DNA of 64,000 nt. It comes from Armatimonadota bacterium. Lineage in GTDB: Bacteria; Armatimonadota; Chthonomonadetes; Chthonomonadales; Chthonomonadaceae. Of this stretch, positions 1-9,587 are shown piece after piece; within the stretch, counting starts at the first letter, position 1; every line of letters starts with the position of its first letter. The DNA lies in assembly GCA_028871815.1 (NCBI GenBank), contig JAGWMJ010000013.1, positions 52,407-116,406 of the forward strand. Direction: 5' to 3'. A model generated the notes under the pieces. That model saw only the letters and a program-made list of their open reading frames with translations, made no database searches and was not told where the DNA came from. Position numbers and translations under genes: made by a program.

Positions 1-597
1 GTCTCCGTTCCGCTCGTGGCCGATATGTCATCCGACATCTTCGCGCGCGATCTCAACTACTCGGCCTACGACCTCATCTACGCCGGAGCGCAGAAAAACG
101 CTGGGCCGGCAGGCGTAACCCTCGTCGTTATCCGCAAATCGTTCCTAGCGCAGGCAAACTCCGGCCTGCCCGCAATGCTCTCTTATGCGACGCATGCAAA
201 GGGAAAGTCGCTGTACAACACACCGCCGGTATTTGGCGTTTATGTTGTCGGGCTGGTGCTCAAGTGGATTGAGGAGCAGGGGGGGATTGCTGCGATCGAG
301 GCGCGCAACCGCGAAAAGGCCGATATCATCTATGCCGCCCTCGACGAGTTTCCGCACATGTATGAGCCTGCCGTTACTCAGAAATCCGACCGGTCGCTCA
401 TGAATATCACCTTCCGGATGCGAAACCCCGATCTCGAACCCCTGTTTCTCGACGGCGCCCGGGAGCGCAGGATGGAGGGCTTGAAGGGGCACCGTTCCGT
501 GGGAGGAATCCGTGCATCTGTCTACAACGCCTTCCCGCTGGAGGGATGCTACGCGCTGGCTGAGTATCTGGGCGTATTCGCGGCGCGCCACGCATAG
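1..597 (+). CDS. serC: Phosphoserine aminotransferase, C-terminal part (5' truncated by window)
   Basis: The reading frame is open from base 1, so the gene starts outside the window; 198 codons are visible. SerC makes O-phosphoserine from 3-phosphohydroxypyruvate and glutamate with PLP, in serine (and often pyridoxal phosphate) synthesis in the cytoplasm. The PLP-binding lysine lies in AGAQKNAGPAG (Lys codon at 94-96), preceded by the D-M-S-S-D cofactor motif. The C-terminal GHRSVGGIRASVYNA block is typical of the family. The 3' end looks complete. About 230 bases separate it from the next gene, which has its own candidate promoter, so the two are probably not one operon. Confidence 0.93.
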   Translation, partial: VSVPLVADMSSDIFARDLNYSAYDLIYAGAQKNAGPAGVTLVVIRKSFLAQANSGLPAMLSYATHAKGKSLYNTPPVFGVYVVGLVLKWIEEQGGIAAIEARNREKADIIYAALDEFPHMYEPAVTQKSDRSLMNITFRMRNPDLEPLFLDGARERRMEGLKGHRSVGGIRASVYNAFPLEGCYALAEYLGVFAARHA

Positions 598-698
598 GTG
601 GTTGTGCCGTGCCGCCCGCGGAATCGGCCCGGGAGCGGTGTCTAACGCGTCATTGGCGCCGGCGCCGATGGGTTCGTCACAGTGATCGTGGCGGTATG

Positions 699-727
699 TT
701 GCGCATTTCATACGGGTATGTTATGAT
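699..727 (+). promoter_or_regulatory. Candidate sigma70-type promoter upstream of the pseudo-peptidase/FtsX gene
   Basis: TTGCGC (699-704) and TATGAT (722-727) are separated by exactly 17 bases. This lies about 100 bases upstream of the chosen start at 825, in the only gap before a long same-strand gene run. The -35 is 4/6 and the -10 is 5/6 against consensus, so it is plausible but unproven. Confidence 0.4.
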
Positions 728-824
728 GAAGCGCGCTGTTCCGGCACCCATTGCACCAGGCCGGCGCCGATAACCGGTGCGTGACCAAACAGTGGGTCAC
801 AATCTCACCAAAGGGCTATTCTGT

Positions 825-3800
825 ATGCCTCGCTGCTCTACGTGGCGCACTGTGCGCGCCACGCGCTGCAATTCGGCCGTCTTCGGCGCAATGCTCGCCG
901 TCACGGGCTTGTTACTGTCGCGCCACGCATGTGCGGATGTGGCGGCGCCGCTGCAGAAGGCGTATCGAACATTCTATGGTTTCGTACAGCCTTCCAGGCT
1001 CCGGAGCGCGGTCGATACGCTCACCTCGTTTGGTTCACGCGTGGCAGGGTACCCGGGCGACCAACTTGCGGGCGACTGGGTCCTCGGCCAATTCAAGCAG
1101 TTAGGCCTTCAGAAGGTAACCACCGATCGCTTCACCGTTACGGTGCCTTGGGATACCAGCGTGGAAGGCGGAAACCATGGCGCCTGGGCCGAGGTGGCTG
1201 GAGGCGGGTTGCCCGGTCTCAAATCGGGGCAGCACCTCGCTATACACCCGCTCTGGCCCAACCTTGTGCGCACCTCTACGCTGCCGGCCGGCGGCCTTAC
1301 GGGCCCGCTGATCTATGCGGGCAACGGCACGCTCTCCAACTTTAACGGGCAGTCGGTCGTCGGCGCTATCGTTCTTGTCGACTTTAACTGCCAGTCGCAG
1401 TGGCTCAACGCGCCGCGCTTAGGCGCCAAAGCGGTCATCTTTGTCGCGCCGCCAACAACCATGCGCGGGCAGGCCGAGGCGAAGTTTATCTCCATACCGA
1501 TCGCGATTCCGCGGTTCTGGATCAGCCCAGGGGAGGCCGCTCCACTTCTGGCTGCTGCGGCAAGCGGCCGGCCACCTACGGTAACCCTGCACTGCAACAT
1601 GCCATGGGTGCAGCGCACGTGCCGCAACTTTACGGGTGTTATCCCGGGCACAAATCCGGCGATGCGCAACCAGGTCATCGTTGTCCAGGCCTACTACGAT
1701 TCCACCTCGATTGTGCCTGCCGAAGCGCCCGGCGCCGAATCCAGCTGCGGCATGGCGGCGATGCTGGAGATCATCCGCGCGTTCAAGGCGCATCCGCCGG
1801 CGCGTACCATGATGTTTGTTGCCACAAGCGCCCACTTTCAGGCGCTGCAGGGCATCCGCGAGTACGTCAACCAGCACATGGACCAGTGGGTCCCGCCAGG
1901 ATGGCTTTACGCCACCTGGCGCCGGTTGACCGGGCATCCCGTTAAACGCAAGGCCACCAACATCTACCTCTGGTGCGGGCTCGATCTCACCAGCCACAGC
2001 CAGTCTTTTGGCATCTTCTACAAGGGCTGGTTCTACGATTACCGCAACGACATTCAGGGCCGGTTCAGCGACATTGCCCGCGTCTGCCGTGAAAACGCGG
2101 ACCTGGTTGGTCAGACTATCGGCTTCGACTCCACCCAGTATTTCGACGACGGCGTCAACTCGGTCAACGGCAAAAACTGGCGCAACTACATACCGGGCAA
2201 GCCGGCGTTCGACTCAGAGGCGGTAACGGTCGCGGGTGGTAACGGCGTTACGTTTGCCACAACCAACGACAGTCGCCCGCTCGTTGATACGCCGTTCGAC
2301 ACGGCCGACCGCGTTAACGTGGCGAACCTCGCGCGCCAGGTAAAACTGCTGACGTGCCTGCTCTGGCACATCGTCACGGATACCAATGCCCCGGGAGACA
2401 TCAACGCGCAACGTATGCCGATCACCGATCCGTCCAGCTGGTCGCGGCTGGCGCTGGAAGGCGGTTTCGCCACGGTTCAGGGCCGCGTGGAGCTGTTCAA
2501 TCCAAACCGGTCGTTCATTGCGTCACCAGACCCGAACCTGGCCGGCAGTCTGGTCGTGATCCACAACCGCACCAAGTCGTTTATGGGCGTTCGAGGCAGC
2601 ATGGTGCAAATGGTGGTGCATCATGATAACTTCTTTGCGTTTCACGGTGTGGCGCCGCTTACTGCATACGGCTACAACAAGCCGGTCTCCCTGTCGGCAT
2701 ACCATCTGAATGCCGATGGCGACATCGATTATGCTCCAGATCTGGGGCCCAGCGGCGCGCAAACCGTACCGCTGGATGTTCTGGTTACGACCTCCGTGGA
2801 AGAGAGCCCGATCATTCTGTTCCGTTGCGTGCCGACCGCCATTTACGATCTGGTCGACCAGCAATCCCTTAAGGCCCTCATTGGCGTAAATGTGTACGAT
2901 GGCGAAACGGATGGGTCGCCGCGGATGTACGGGTTTGCTATCGATCCTCAGGATGCCAACCTCGTGGGCAGTTATGTGGAAGACGTTGCGGTCCTCTTCT
3001 CACAGCCTGGTACGCGGCTCAAGATCGCCATGGATAGCGGCCCGGGAGCAACGCGGCTTCTGCTCATTAACGCCATCTACGACCCGAAGCACCCCAATCG
3101 CGGTTTTCCCGAAGGAATCGGCTACCTGACCGCCGGCACGGCTACCGTGGATATGGGCAACGGAAAGGAGCTCGCCCGGCCCGTCGGATTCGATCCGTCG
3201 GTGGAGATAGCGCGTGGTGGCGCAATCTACAACACGGCTCTGCACGTGGCCGAAGACATGTGGAAGCTGGATGACTGGCGGATGCGCCGCCTCGCCAAGT
3301 ACCGGATTCTCAATATGAGCAGCCCGGAAGGCATAACCGGGCTGCACCAACAGGCTGCTCAGGCTATCGCTGAGGCCAAACAGGCCTACAAGGTCAAGGA
3401 CTGGGAGACCTTCGACGCCCGGTCTCGCAATGCATGGGCGTACGAAAGCCGGGCCTATCCCGAGGTGCAGCAGATCGCTTCCGACGTGGTTCAGGGTGTG
3501 CTGTTCTACCTGGCCCTGCTCATGCCGTTCTCATACTTTCTGGAACGGCTGATGTTTGGTTACTACGACCTGAAGCGTCGAATAACGGCCTCCGCTGTTA
3601 TTTTTCTTGCTATCTTCGCAATTTTCCGGTACATCCATCCGGCTTTCGACATCACGATGAATCCGATGATCGTTCTGCTCGCGTTTATCATGCTCGCACT
3701 ATCGTGCATCGTGATGGCGTTGGTCGTCGGTAAATTTGAGGAAGAGCTGAAGAAGATGAACCGCAGCGTAACCGGCATTCACCGCGCCGATATCGCTCGC

Positions 3801-5618
3801 TTCTCGGTGGCCATGGCCGCCTTCAGTCTAGGCGTCTCCAATATGCGTCGGCGCAAGGCGCGTACCTTCCTTACCTGCACCACGCTCGTTCTGTTGACGT
3901 TCATCATGCTCTCGTTCACGTCGGTGGTCCAGACGATGCGCTTCAACAAGGTGCCGGCGCCCTCGGACTACGGACCACGCTATAACGGCATCATGATCCG
4001 GACCGCAATGTGGGATCCGCTGGAAGACCCGGCATACCGTTTGCTGAACGACGAATACGGCTCCAAACACGCGGTGGCGCCGCGCGCATGGTTCTACGGA
4101 ACGCAGGCGGGCGAGCAGTCGTTCCTTACGCTTCAGCGTGCCGACCGGTCGTATGATGCCCGCGCGCTCGTGGGCATGACACCCGCAGAGGCAAGCATTA
4201 CGCGCCCGCAGGATGCGCTTGAAACGGACGCTAGCGGCAAGGTGATGGGCCGGTGGTTTGAGCCGGGCGACACGTATACGATGATCCTGCCGGATTCGAT
4301 TGCTGAAGCCCTGCGCATCGATCCACGCGATGTCGGAAAGGCGCGAGTGACGTACAGCGGCGTGCAGTATACCGTGATTGGAATCCTGGACTCCCAAAAG
4401 CTAAAACGCTACAGAGACCTCGACAATGAGACGCTGACGCCGGTCGACTTCATTACGATGAACAAGACCTCCTCATCGAGCAGTGGCGGGGCCGCAGGAC
4501 AAGGCTTCAAGGAGTATACGCACCTCGATCCCGGCAGCGTGTTCTTCATCCCATACCATACGGCGCTGGATCTCGGCGCCGAAATCCGATCCATCGCCAT
4601 CGACTTCGGTAATCCGAAAGAGGTCGCGGCCAAGCTTGATCCACTGATGCGGCGCATCGGCCTGAACATCTATGCCGGGCGGATTACGCGTCCGAATGCA
4701 CCAATCCCGCGTGACCGTGGCGTTATCGAGCGGTACAGTTCACTGGAGACAACATCCTCACGCGGCCTGGAACTCGTATTCTTTCCGATCTGCATCGCGG
4801 CGCTTATTGTGCTGAACACGATGTTGAACTCGGTATTCGAGCGGATCAAGGAGATCCACATTTTCTCCTCCATCGGCCTCGCTCCATCGCACATCGGGAT
4901 GCTCTTCATAGCAGAAGCTCTGGTGTACGCGGTACTCGGATCTGTGGCGGGCTACCTGTTGGGGCAGCTCACCAGCAAGCTGCTGGTATGGACGGGCTGG
5001 CTGCCGGATCTCTATCTGAACTTCTCGAGTATGAGCGCGGTTATGACAACCGTCGTCGTGGTTGCGGTTGTGCTTCTCTCAACGCTCTATCCGGCCCGCC
5101 GTGCTGCCGACGTGGCCACGCCTGCCATCGAGCGCACATGGCGCGTGCCGGAGCCGCAGGGCGATGACTGGGTGATTCCCATGCCGTTCGCCGTTACCGG
5201 TGCGCAGGCGGCCGGGCTCAACTCATTCCTTTCTGAGTGGTTCAGCGCCTATGAGGAGTACAGCATCGGCGATTTCGTAACCCAGGGCGTTGAAGAAGAG
5301 GAGTTTGACAGCGAGCACGGCAACGCCTGGCGCATCAAGTGCATGACCTGGCTGGCGCCGTTTGACCTCGGTGTATCGCAGAGGGTTGCCATCGAGACCG
5401 CACCGTCCGACACGGCGGACGTGTACGCAATACGCCTGCTGATCCACCGTGAGTCGGGCGATATCAGTAACTGGAAGCGCGTGAACCGCCGATTCCTGAA
5501 TACCCTGCGGAAGCAGTTCCTGATCTGGCGCACTCTCAAGCATGCTGAGCGCGACAAGTATCTGCAGGAAGCTGCGGCCCCAGCCGCGATCGATCCGAAC
5601 CCGGCGCCGGCAGTATAG
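825..5618 (+). CDS. Secreted M28-like pseudo-peptidase fused to an FtsX-type ABC permease
   Basis: The protein has 1597 residues from the ATG at 825; an upstream in-frame ATG at 777 would place 16 residues before a good signal peptide ending H-A-C-A. A PA-like domain (about residues 165-240) and an M28 aminopeptidase fold (about 275-535) come first. The usual zinc ligands are altered: G-A-H-Y-D is Q-A-Y-Y-D (Tyr290), the bridging Asp region is G-A-E-S-S (303-307), the catalytic Glu pair is His337-Phe338, and the last H-T motif reads D-T. Hydrophobic segments follow at about 890-975. Then comes an FtsX core with one TM at about 1012, an extracytoplasmic domain, three TMs between about 1316 and 1427, and a cytoplasmic tail of some 170 residues. 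I infer a catalytically dead substrate-binding head on an ABC permease, possibly powered by the ATPase at 10687. The function is unknown. Confidence 0.85.
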   Translation: MPRCSTWRTVRATRCNSAVFGAMLAVTGLLLSRHACADVAAPLQKAYRTFYGFVQPSRLRSAVDTLTSFGSRVAGYPGDQLAGDWVLGQFKQLGLQKVTTDRFTVTVPWDTSVEGGNHGAWAEVAGGGLPGLKSGQHLAIHPLWPNLVRTSTLPAGGLTGPLIYAGNGTLSNFNGQSVVGAIVLVDFNCQSQWLNAPRLGAKAVIFVAPPTTMRGQAEAKFISIPIAIPRFWISPGEAAPLLAAAASGRPPTVTLHCNMPWVQRTCRNFTGVIPGTNPAMRNQVIVVQAYYDSTSIVPAEAPGAESSCGMAAMLEIIRAFKAHPPARTMMFVATSAHFQALQGIREYVNQHMDQWVPPGWLYATWRRLTGHPVKRKATNIYLWCGLDLTSHSQSFGIFYKGWFYDYRNDIQGRFSDIARVCRENADLVGQTIGFDSTQYFDDGVNSVNGKNWRNYIPGKPAFDSEAVTVAGGNGVTFATTNDSRPLVDTPFDTADRVNVANLARQVKLLTCLLWHIVTDTNAPGDINAQRMPITDPSSWSRLALEGGFATVQGRVELFNPNRSFIASPDPNLAGSLVVIHNRTKSFMGVRGSMVQMVVHHDNFFAFHGVAPLTAYGYNKPVSLSAYHLNADGDIDYAPDLGPSGAQTVPLDVLVTTSVEESPIILFRCVPTAIYDLVDQQSLKALIGVNVYDGETDGSPRMYGFAIDPQDANLVGSYVEDVAVLFSQPGTRLKIAMDSGPGATRLLLINAIYDPKHPNRGFPEGIGYLTAGTATVDMGNGKELARPVGFDPSVEIARGGAIYNTALHVAEDMWKLDDWRMRRLAKYRILNMSSPEGITGLHQQAAQAIAEAKQAYKVKDWETFDARSRNAWAYESRAYPEVQQIASDVVQGVLFYLALLMPFSYFLERLMFGYYDLKRRITASAVIFLAIFAIFRYIHPAFDITMNPMIVLLAFIMLALSCIVMALVVGKFEEELKKMNRSVTGIHRADIARFSVAMAAFSLGVSNMRRRKARTFLTCTTLVLLTFIMLSFTSVVQTMRFNKVPAPSDYGPRYNGIMIRTAMWDPLEDPAYRLLNDEYGSKHAVAPRAWFYGTQAGEQSFLTLQRADRSYDARALVGMTPAEASITRPQDALETDASGKVMGRWFEPGDTYTMILPDSIAEALRIDPRDVGKARVTYSGVQYTVIGILDSQKLKRYRDLDNETLTPVDFITMNKTSSSSSGGAAGQGFKEYTHLDPGSVFFIPYHTALDLGAEIRSIAIDFGNPKEVAAKLDPLMRRIGLNIYAGRITRPNAPIPRDRGVIERYSSLETTSSRGLELVFFPICIAALIVLNTMLNSVFERIKEIHIFSSIGLAPSHIGMLFIAEALVYAVLGSVAGYLLGQLTSKLLVWTGWLPDLYLNFSSMSAVMTTVVVVAVVLLSTLYPARRAADVATPAIERTWRVPEPQGDDWVIPMPFAVTGAQAAGLNSFLSEWFSAYEEYSIGDFVTQGVEEEEFDSEHGNAWRIKCMTWLAPFDLGVSQRVAIETAPSDTADVYAIRLLIHRESGDISNWKRVNRRFLNTLRKQFLIWRTLKHAERDKYLQEAAAPAAIDPNPAPAV

Positions 5619-5666
5619 CCGCCGCATAGCCTTACGCCAGTCGTTTGGAAAGGAGCCGCATCCAGC

Positions 5667-7712
5667 GTGGCCGATTCCGAAATCAGTCAGGTTCGGGAAC
5701 AGACCGAAGCCCAATCGGCCGAGGAGGGGCATCTACCCACCGAGGTCACGTTTGAGGAAGGCTTCAGCGCCAAAACCGTTGTTGGCGCGCTGTTCGTCGG
5801 CTTTATCATGCTGCCCGGCGCGCTCTACCTGGGGCTCATTGCCGGAACGTCGCTTGGTTCTGCGGCAGAGTGGGTCACCATCGTCCTCTTCGCGGAGATC
5901 ATGCGCCGGTCGTTCCTGCCGATGAAGCGGCAGGAGATTTACATCCTCTTTTACATCGCGGCTTCACTCACCGGGCTCGATACCAGCAAGGGGCTTTCGG
6001 GTGGGCAATTCGCCGGCCTCATCTGGAACCAGTACTTCGTTCAGTCGCCAAACGCCGCCATGGTATCGCGGCAGATTCCACACTGGGTCGTTCCGCCGGC
6101 CGGTTCGCCGGCCCTGCTGCACCGTACGTTCTTTGACCATGCCTGGCTGATTCCCATCGCGCTTATGCTGCTCGTCGACCTGCTGGGTCGGGTGAACAGC
6201 CTGTGCGCCGGGTACTTCCTGTTTCGCGTTACCTCCGACATCGAACGCCTGCCGTTTCCCATGGCGCCTATTGCGGCATCCGGAGCCACCGCGCTGGCGG
6301 AGGCAGCGAGCAAGGAGGAGAGCTGGCGATGGCGCGTGTTCAGCGTTGGTACGGTCATCGGGCTCGTATTCAGCGTGTTTTATATCGCCATCCCGGTATT
6401 CACCGGCGTGGCGTTCGGGAAGGCGTGGACGCTGCTGCCGATCCCATTCCTCGACCTCACCCGCAACACCGAGTCGCTGCTGCCGGGCGCCGTAAGCGGC
6501 CTTTCCTGCGATCTCGGCGGCGTCCTCGTAGGCTTCGTCATCCCGTACCCCATCGTAGTCGGCACCTTCTGGGGCTGCATGCTCACGCGCGTGGGCATGG
6601 CGCCGGTTCTGTACCACTTTGGCCTGTTTGGCAACTCCGATAACAGTGGTTGGACGCCGGGCATGAACGGTATCTACACGAAGCAGATCACCGACATCAA
6701 GTTCTGGATGGCTATCGGTATCGGCCTGCAGCTCGCGGTGGCGGCGATCGGAATCTGGATGGTAATACGTACACTGTCCAGCATGCGGAACACCGTGCGC
6801 AACCGAGGCATGCGTCGGCCGCTACCGGCCGGTCGCGGCGACTTGCCGCTCTGGATTCCCGTGCTGATCTGGTTCACCATCACGGTGACATTTCTGTGTA
6901 TCTGCGACTACTTGCTGCACGTCGATTCCACGCCGACAGAGAATCACGCTATCTTCCCGGTTTGGCTGCTGGTGTTTTACGGGCTCGTCTGGTCGCCCGT
7001 GCAGTCCTACATCTCGGCGAGAATGATTGGCATCACGGGCAGCGGCGTGTCGTTTCCATATATGCAGCAGGTCTCCATTATGAAGTCCGGATACCCCTAC
7101 GTGGATATCTGGTATATGCCCACGTCTCTCAATGACTATGGCGGCATGGCGCAAAAGTTCCGGGAGATTGAACTCACAGGCACCAAATTCAAGAGCGTCG
7201 TCAAGGCTGAGGTGCTAGCGTGGCCCGTACTGGCGATTGGAAGCTTCATCTTCTGGGCGTTCTTCTGGCACACTACGCAAATCCCAAGCGCTCAGACGCC
7301 ATTTGCGGCAACAATGTGGCCCATTGCCGCCACATTCCAGGCCCTGTTCAATACGATCAACCGCAAGGTTGGCGCGCTCGCGTGGGTTAAGGAGGCGATC
7401 AACTATCCACGCATCGGTATCGGCTTCGCCGCGGGGCTGGCACTCTACGCCGGGTTCGCCTTCTTTCATCTACCCGAGCTGATGTTCTACGGCTTCATCG
7501 GTGGCACGGGCACAACTCCACCGTACGTGATTCCAACGATGTTTGGCGCCTGGTTGGGTAAGCGTTACTTTGAAACACGGTTTGGCGTGACCAGTTGGCG
7601 AATGTACGCGCCGGTGCTGATGGCGGGATTTGCCTGCGGCACAGGGCTTGTCGCCATGGCAGCCATCGGTTTGGCGCTGATCGCCAAGTCCGTGAACTAT
7701 CTGCCCTTCTAG
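5667..7712 (+). CDS. OPT-superfamily-like polytopic membrane protein (DUF6785/DUF6784 type)
   Basis: This is a 681-residue protein with a hydrophilic N-terminus (about 35 residues) and some 14 hydrophobic segments. The overall look, including the early FVGFIMLPGALYLGLIAG segment and a GGTGTTPPYVIP segment near the C-terminus, resembles oligopeptide transporter (OPT) relatives annotated as DUF6785/DUF6784. The family name is from memory and untested here. The GTG start at 5667 is supported by GGAAAGGAG at 5647-5655. The gene begins 48 bases after the pseudo-peptidase/permease gene and is probably co-transcribed. Its substrate is unknown; peptides or metal chelates would suit OPT relatives. Confidence 0.75.
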   Translation: MADSEISQVREQTEAQSAEEGHLPTEVTFEEGFSAKTVVGALFVGFIMLPGALYLGLIAGTSLGSAAEWVTIVLFAEIMRRSFLPMKRQEIYILFYIAASLTGLDTSKGLSGGQFAGLIWNQYFVQSPNAAMVSRQIPHWVVPPAGSPALLHRTFFDHAWLIPIALMLLVDLLGRVNSLCAGYFLFRVTSDIERLPFPMAPIAASGATALAEAASKEESWRWRVFSVGTVIGLVFSVFYIAIPVFTGVAFGKAWTLLPIPFLDLTRNTESLLPGAVSGLSCDLGGVLVGFVIPYPIVVGTFWGCMLTRVGMAPVLYHFGLFGNSDNSGWTPGMNGIYTKQITDIKFWMAIGIGLQLAVAAIGIWMVIRTLSSMRNTVRNRGMRRPLPAGRGDLPLWIPVLIWFTITVTFLCICDYLLHVDSTPTENHAIFPVWLLVFYGLVWSPVQSYISARMIGITGSGVSFPYMQQVSIMKSGYPYVDIWYMPTSLNDYGGMAQKFREIELTGTKFKSVVKAEVLAWPVLAIGSFIFWAFFWHTTQIPSAQTPFAATMWPIAATFQALFNTINRKVGALAWVKEAINYPRIGIGFAAGLALYAGFAFFHLPELMFYGFIGGTGTTPPYVIPTMFGAWLGKRYFETRFGVTSWRMYAPVLMAGFACGTGLVAMAAIGLALIAKSVNYLPF

Positions 7713-7721
7713 TCAGCCGGA

Positions 7722-8522
7722 ATGTCGATAGCACAAATAGCAAAAATCGTTCAGCTCGGCGTGCTCACGCTGCAAGCCATTGCCCTGATGCTTGGCCTGC
7801 TGGCGTCGCGCCGCCTTCGTGCTCCGCGCCGCGCGGCCGGGGTCACGGCGCTAACACTCCTGGTAGTGCTCGCCGCAGCGTCCTGGCCGCTGCGCGCTCG
7901 CGTCGGACCGGTTGCTTCCTGGGAAGCATCGCTGATCGCCGGCGCCGTTGGCGCGTTCTTCGCTGCCGGCATCGCGCTGCCACGGCGCAAAGCGCCGGCC
8001 GCGGCTGCACTGATACTGGGCGTCGCTTGCCTTGGTGGTACGGCCGTCCTGAATGGAAAAATTGTATCGTTGGCCAACCGGATCGGCATCGCCGGCGGCG
8101 CGGTATCGTACAAGCCTGAAGTGAACAAATCGTGCATACAAAACCTGCACAGCCTATACCTGGCGTTCTCGATGTACGCACAGGATTACGACGCGCTGCC
8201 GCCGGCCGCCGGATGGCTTCAGAACCCGGACCTCGTCTCCAAGGTCCGGGAGAACACATGGCTGCATTGCCCTGCCGTCTCAAATCGGCATGACGACAAA
8301 TATGGCTATGCCATGAATGATGCCGTCTCCGGAATGCCGATGCATGGACGCGATCTGAAGCAGACTCCGCACGCGGCCGAAACCGCGCTGGTCTATGACT
8401 CCAGTAATCTCGCCATAAGCGCGCACGACCGATTCAGTTCGCTGCCCTCACCGGGCAGGCATGCCGGCAAAGATAACGTACTGTACATGGATGGCCATGT
8501 CGCTGCCGTGGCGCCACACTGA
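7722..8522 (+). CDS. Membrane protein with H-X9-DG (prepilin-like C-terminal) domain
   Basis: The protein has 266 residues. The first 110 or so contain about four hydrophobic segments rather than a single pilin helix. The rest matches the C-terminal domain of the H-X9-DG family known from Planctomycetes, Verrucomicrobia and Armatimonadota: a CIQNLHSLYLAFSMYAQDY block, then a closing His247 followed nine residues later by Asp257-Gly258. No prepilin peptidase cleavage site or type IV pilin N-terminus is seen. It starts 9 bases after the OPT-like gene and its TGA directly abuts the ATG of the next gene, so it belongs to this operon. The role is unknown. Confidence 0.75.
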   Translation: MSIAQIAKIVQLGVLTLQAIALMLGLLASRRLRAPRRAAGVTALTLLVVLAAASWPLRARVGPVASWEASLIAGAVGAFFAAGIALPRRKAPAAAALILGVACLGGTAVLNGKIVSLANRIGIAGGAVSYKPEVNKSCIQNLHSLYLAFSMYAQDYDALPPAAGWLQNPDLVSKVRENTWLHCPAVSNRHDDKYGYAMNDAVSGMPMHGRDLKQTPHAAETALVYDSSNLAISAHDRFSSLPSPGRHAGKDNVLYMDGHVAAVAPH

Positions 8523-9587
8523 ATGACAGCAACCGCACCCAACGTCACCGGGGAACCGCTCCCGAGCGCCATTGATCCGCGCCGCACGCGGGTGGGATGG
8601 CAGGGCGTCACATTGGATCTGCCGCCGGACTGGACTGTGAGTGGCTTTTCGCTCGATAAAATGGATGGCTACGTTAGGGTGGATTCGCCCGGTAACGGCG
8701 GAATGACCGTGCAGGTACGCTGGCTCAACGCTACGCGACCGCGATCCGGCTCGCAGAGCCTCTACTCGCTCACCACGCAGTGGATGCGCCGTACGCCGCG
8801 CGTTGTCGTCGGCGCAGGAACAACGCCGGACTTGCGCGATAACCTTGACCGGATGATGAAGGACGCGGAGAAGCAGGCAAAGAAAGCGCGCCGGGCGTTC
8901 GAAAGCAGCGCCAAGCCGGAGCACACGGAGGGTGAGGACGGCGAACGCCAGGCGGTCAATTTCAAGTGGCAGGGCGATGGCCGCGCGCAGGGCAAGATCT
9001 GGTACTGCTCTCAGTGTCAGCGGGTTGTCATTGCGCAGGTGGTGGGACTGCAGAAGGATGCGGCAGCAATCTCCACGATCGGCGCACTCCTGTTTCAGAG
9101 TATCCGGTGCCATAGTCGGACGGATTGTGATCTCTGGGCGATCTTCGGCCTGGAGCTGGAAGTTCCAACCGATTTCCTCCTAAAGGCACACAGCCTCACC
9201 TCAGGCCACATGCACCTGGAGTTCCGCCGTAGGGCAGAGCGACTGCTGGTAGATCGCTGGGGGTTGGCCAATGTGACACTGAAGAGGTTTTCGCTTGCAG
9301 ACTGGGTGGCCAACAACGCCGTGGCACGCGTCTCACGATTGGCGGCGCAGCCCGAACTTGAGCGCGCTCCGCACGGCGCGGTAATCCGTAGCGGCGGCAG
9401 TCCGTTGATGCTGCGCCTCCGAATGTTGCCGGAAATCATCACAGCGCCCAGAACCTTCCCGGCCCTCCTCGACGTGGCGGCATGGGAGTGTAAGGAAGCC
9501 AATCGAATTATGCTGCTGCAGGCCCTGCGCAACCGCAGAAGCGCCGGGCTTATACCGGCGGTACTCCAATCATGCCGCTGCCACTGA
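8523..9587 (+). CDS. Conserved-looking protein of unknown function (354 aa)
   Basis: I do not recognise this family. There is no signal peptide and no clear membrane segment. The N-terminal half contains GWQGVTLDLPPDWTVSG and a two-cysteine C-S-Q-C element (near residue 163), which could suggest a beta-sandwich of the kind found in proteins that sample envelope substrates. This is a guess from composition. The ATG at 8523 directly follows the TGA of the H-X9-DG gene, and the 3' end overlaps the PqqD-like gene by 16 bases. That tight coupling on both sides argues for a real gene working with its neighbours. Confidence 0.7.
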   Translation: MTATAPNVTGEPLPSAIDPRRTRVGWQGVTLDLPPDWTVSGFSLDKMDGYVRVDSPGNGGMTVQVRWLNATRPRSGSQSLYSLTTQWMRRTPRVVVGAGTTPDLRDNLDRMMKDAEKQAKKARRAFESSAKPEHTEGEDGERQAVNFKWQGDGRAQGKIWYCSQCQRVVIAQVVGLQKDAAAISTIGALLFQSIRCHSRTDCDLWAIFGLELEVPTDFLLKAHSLTSGHMHLEFRRRAERLLVDRWGLANVTLKRFSLADWVANNAVARVSRLAAQPELERAPHGAVIRSGGSPLMLRLRMLPEIITAPRTFPALLDVAAWECKEANRIMLLQALRNRRSAGLIPAVLQSCRCH

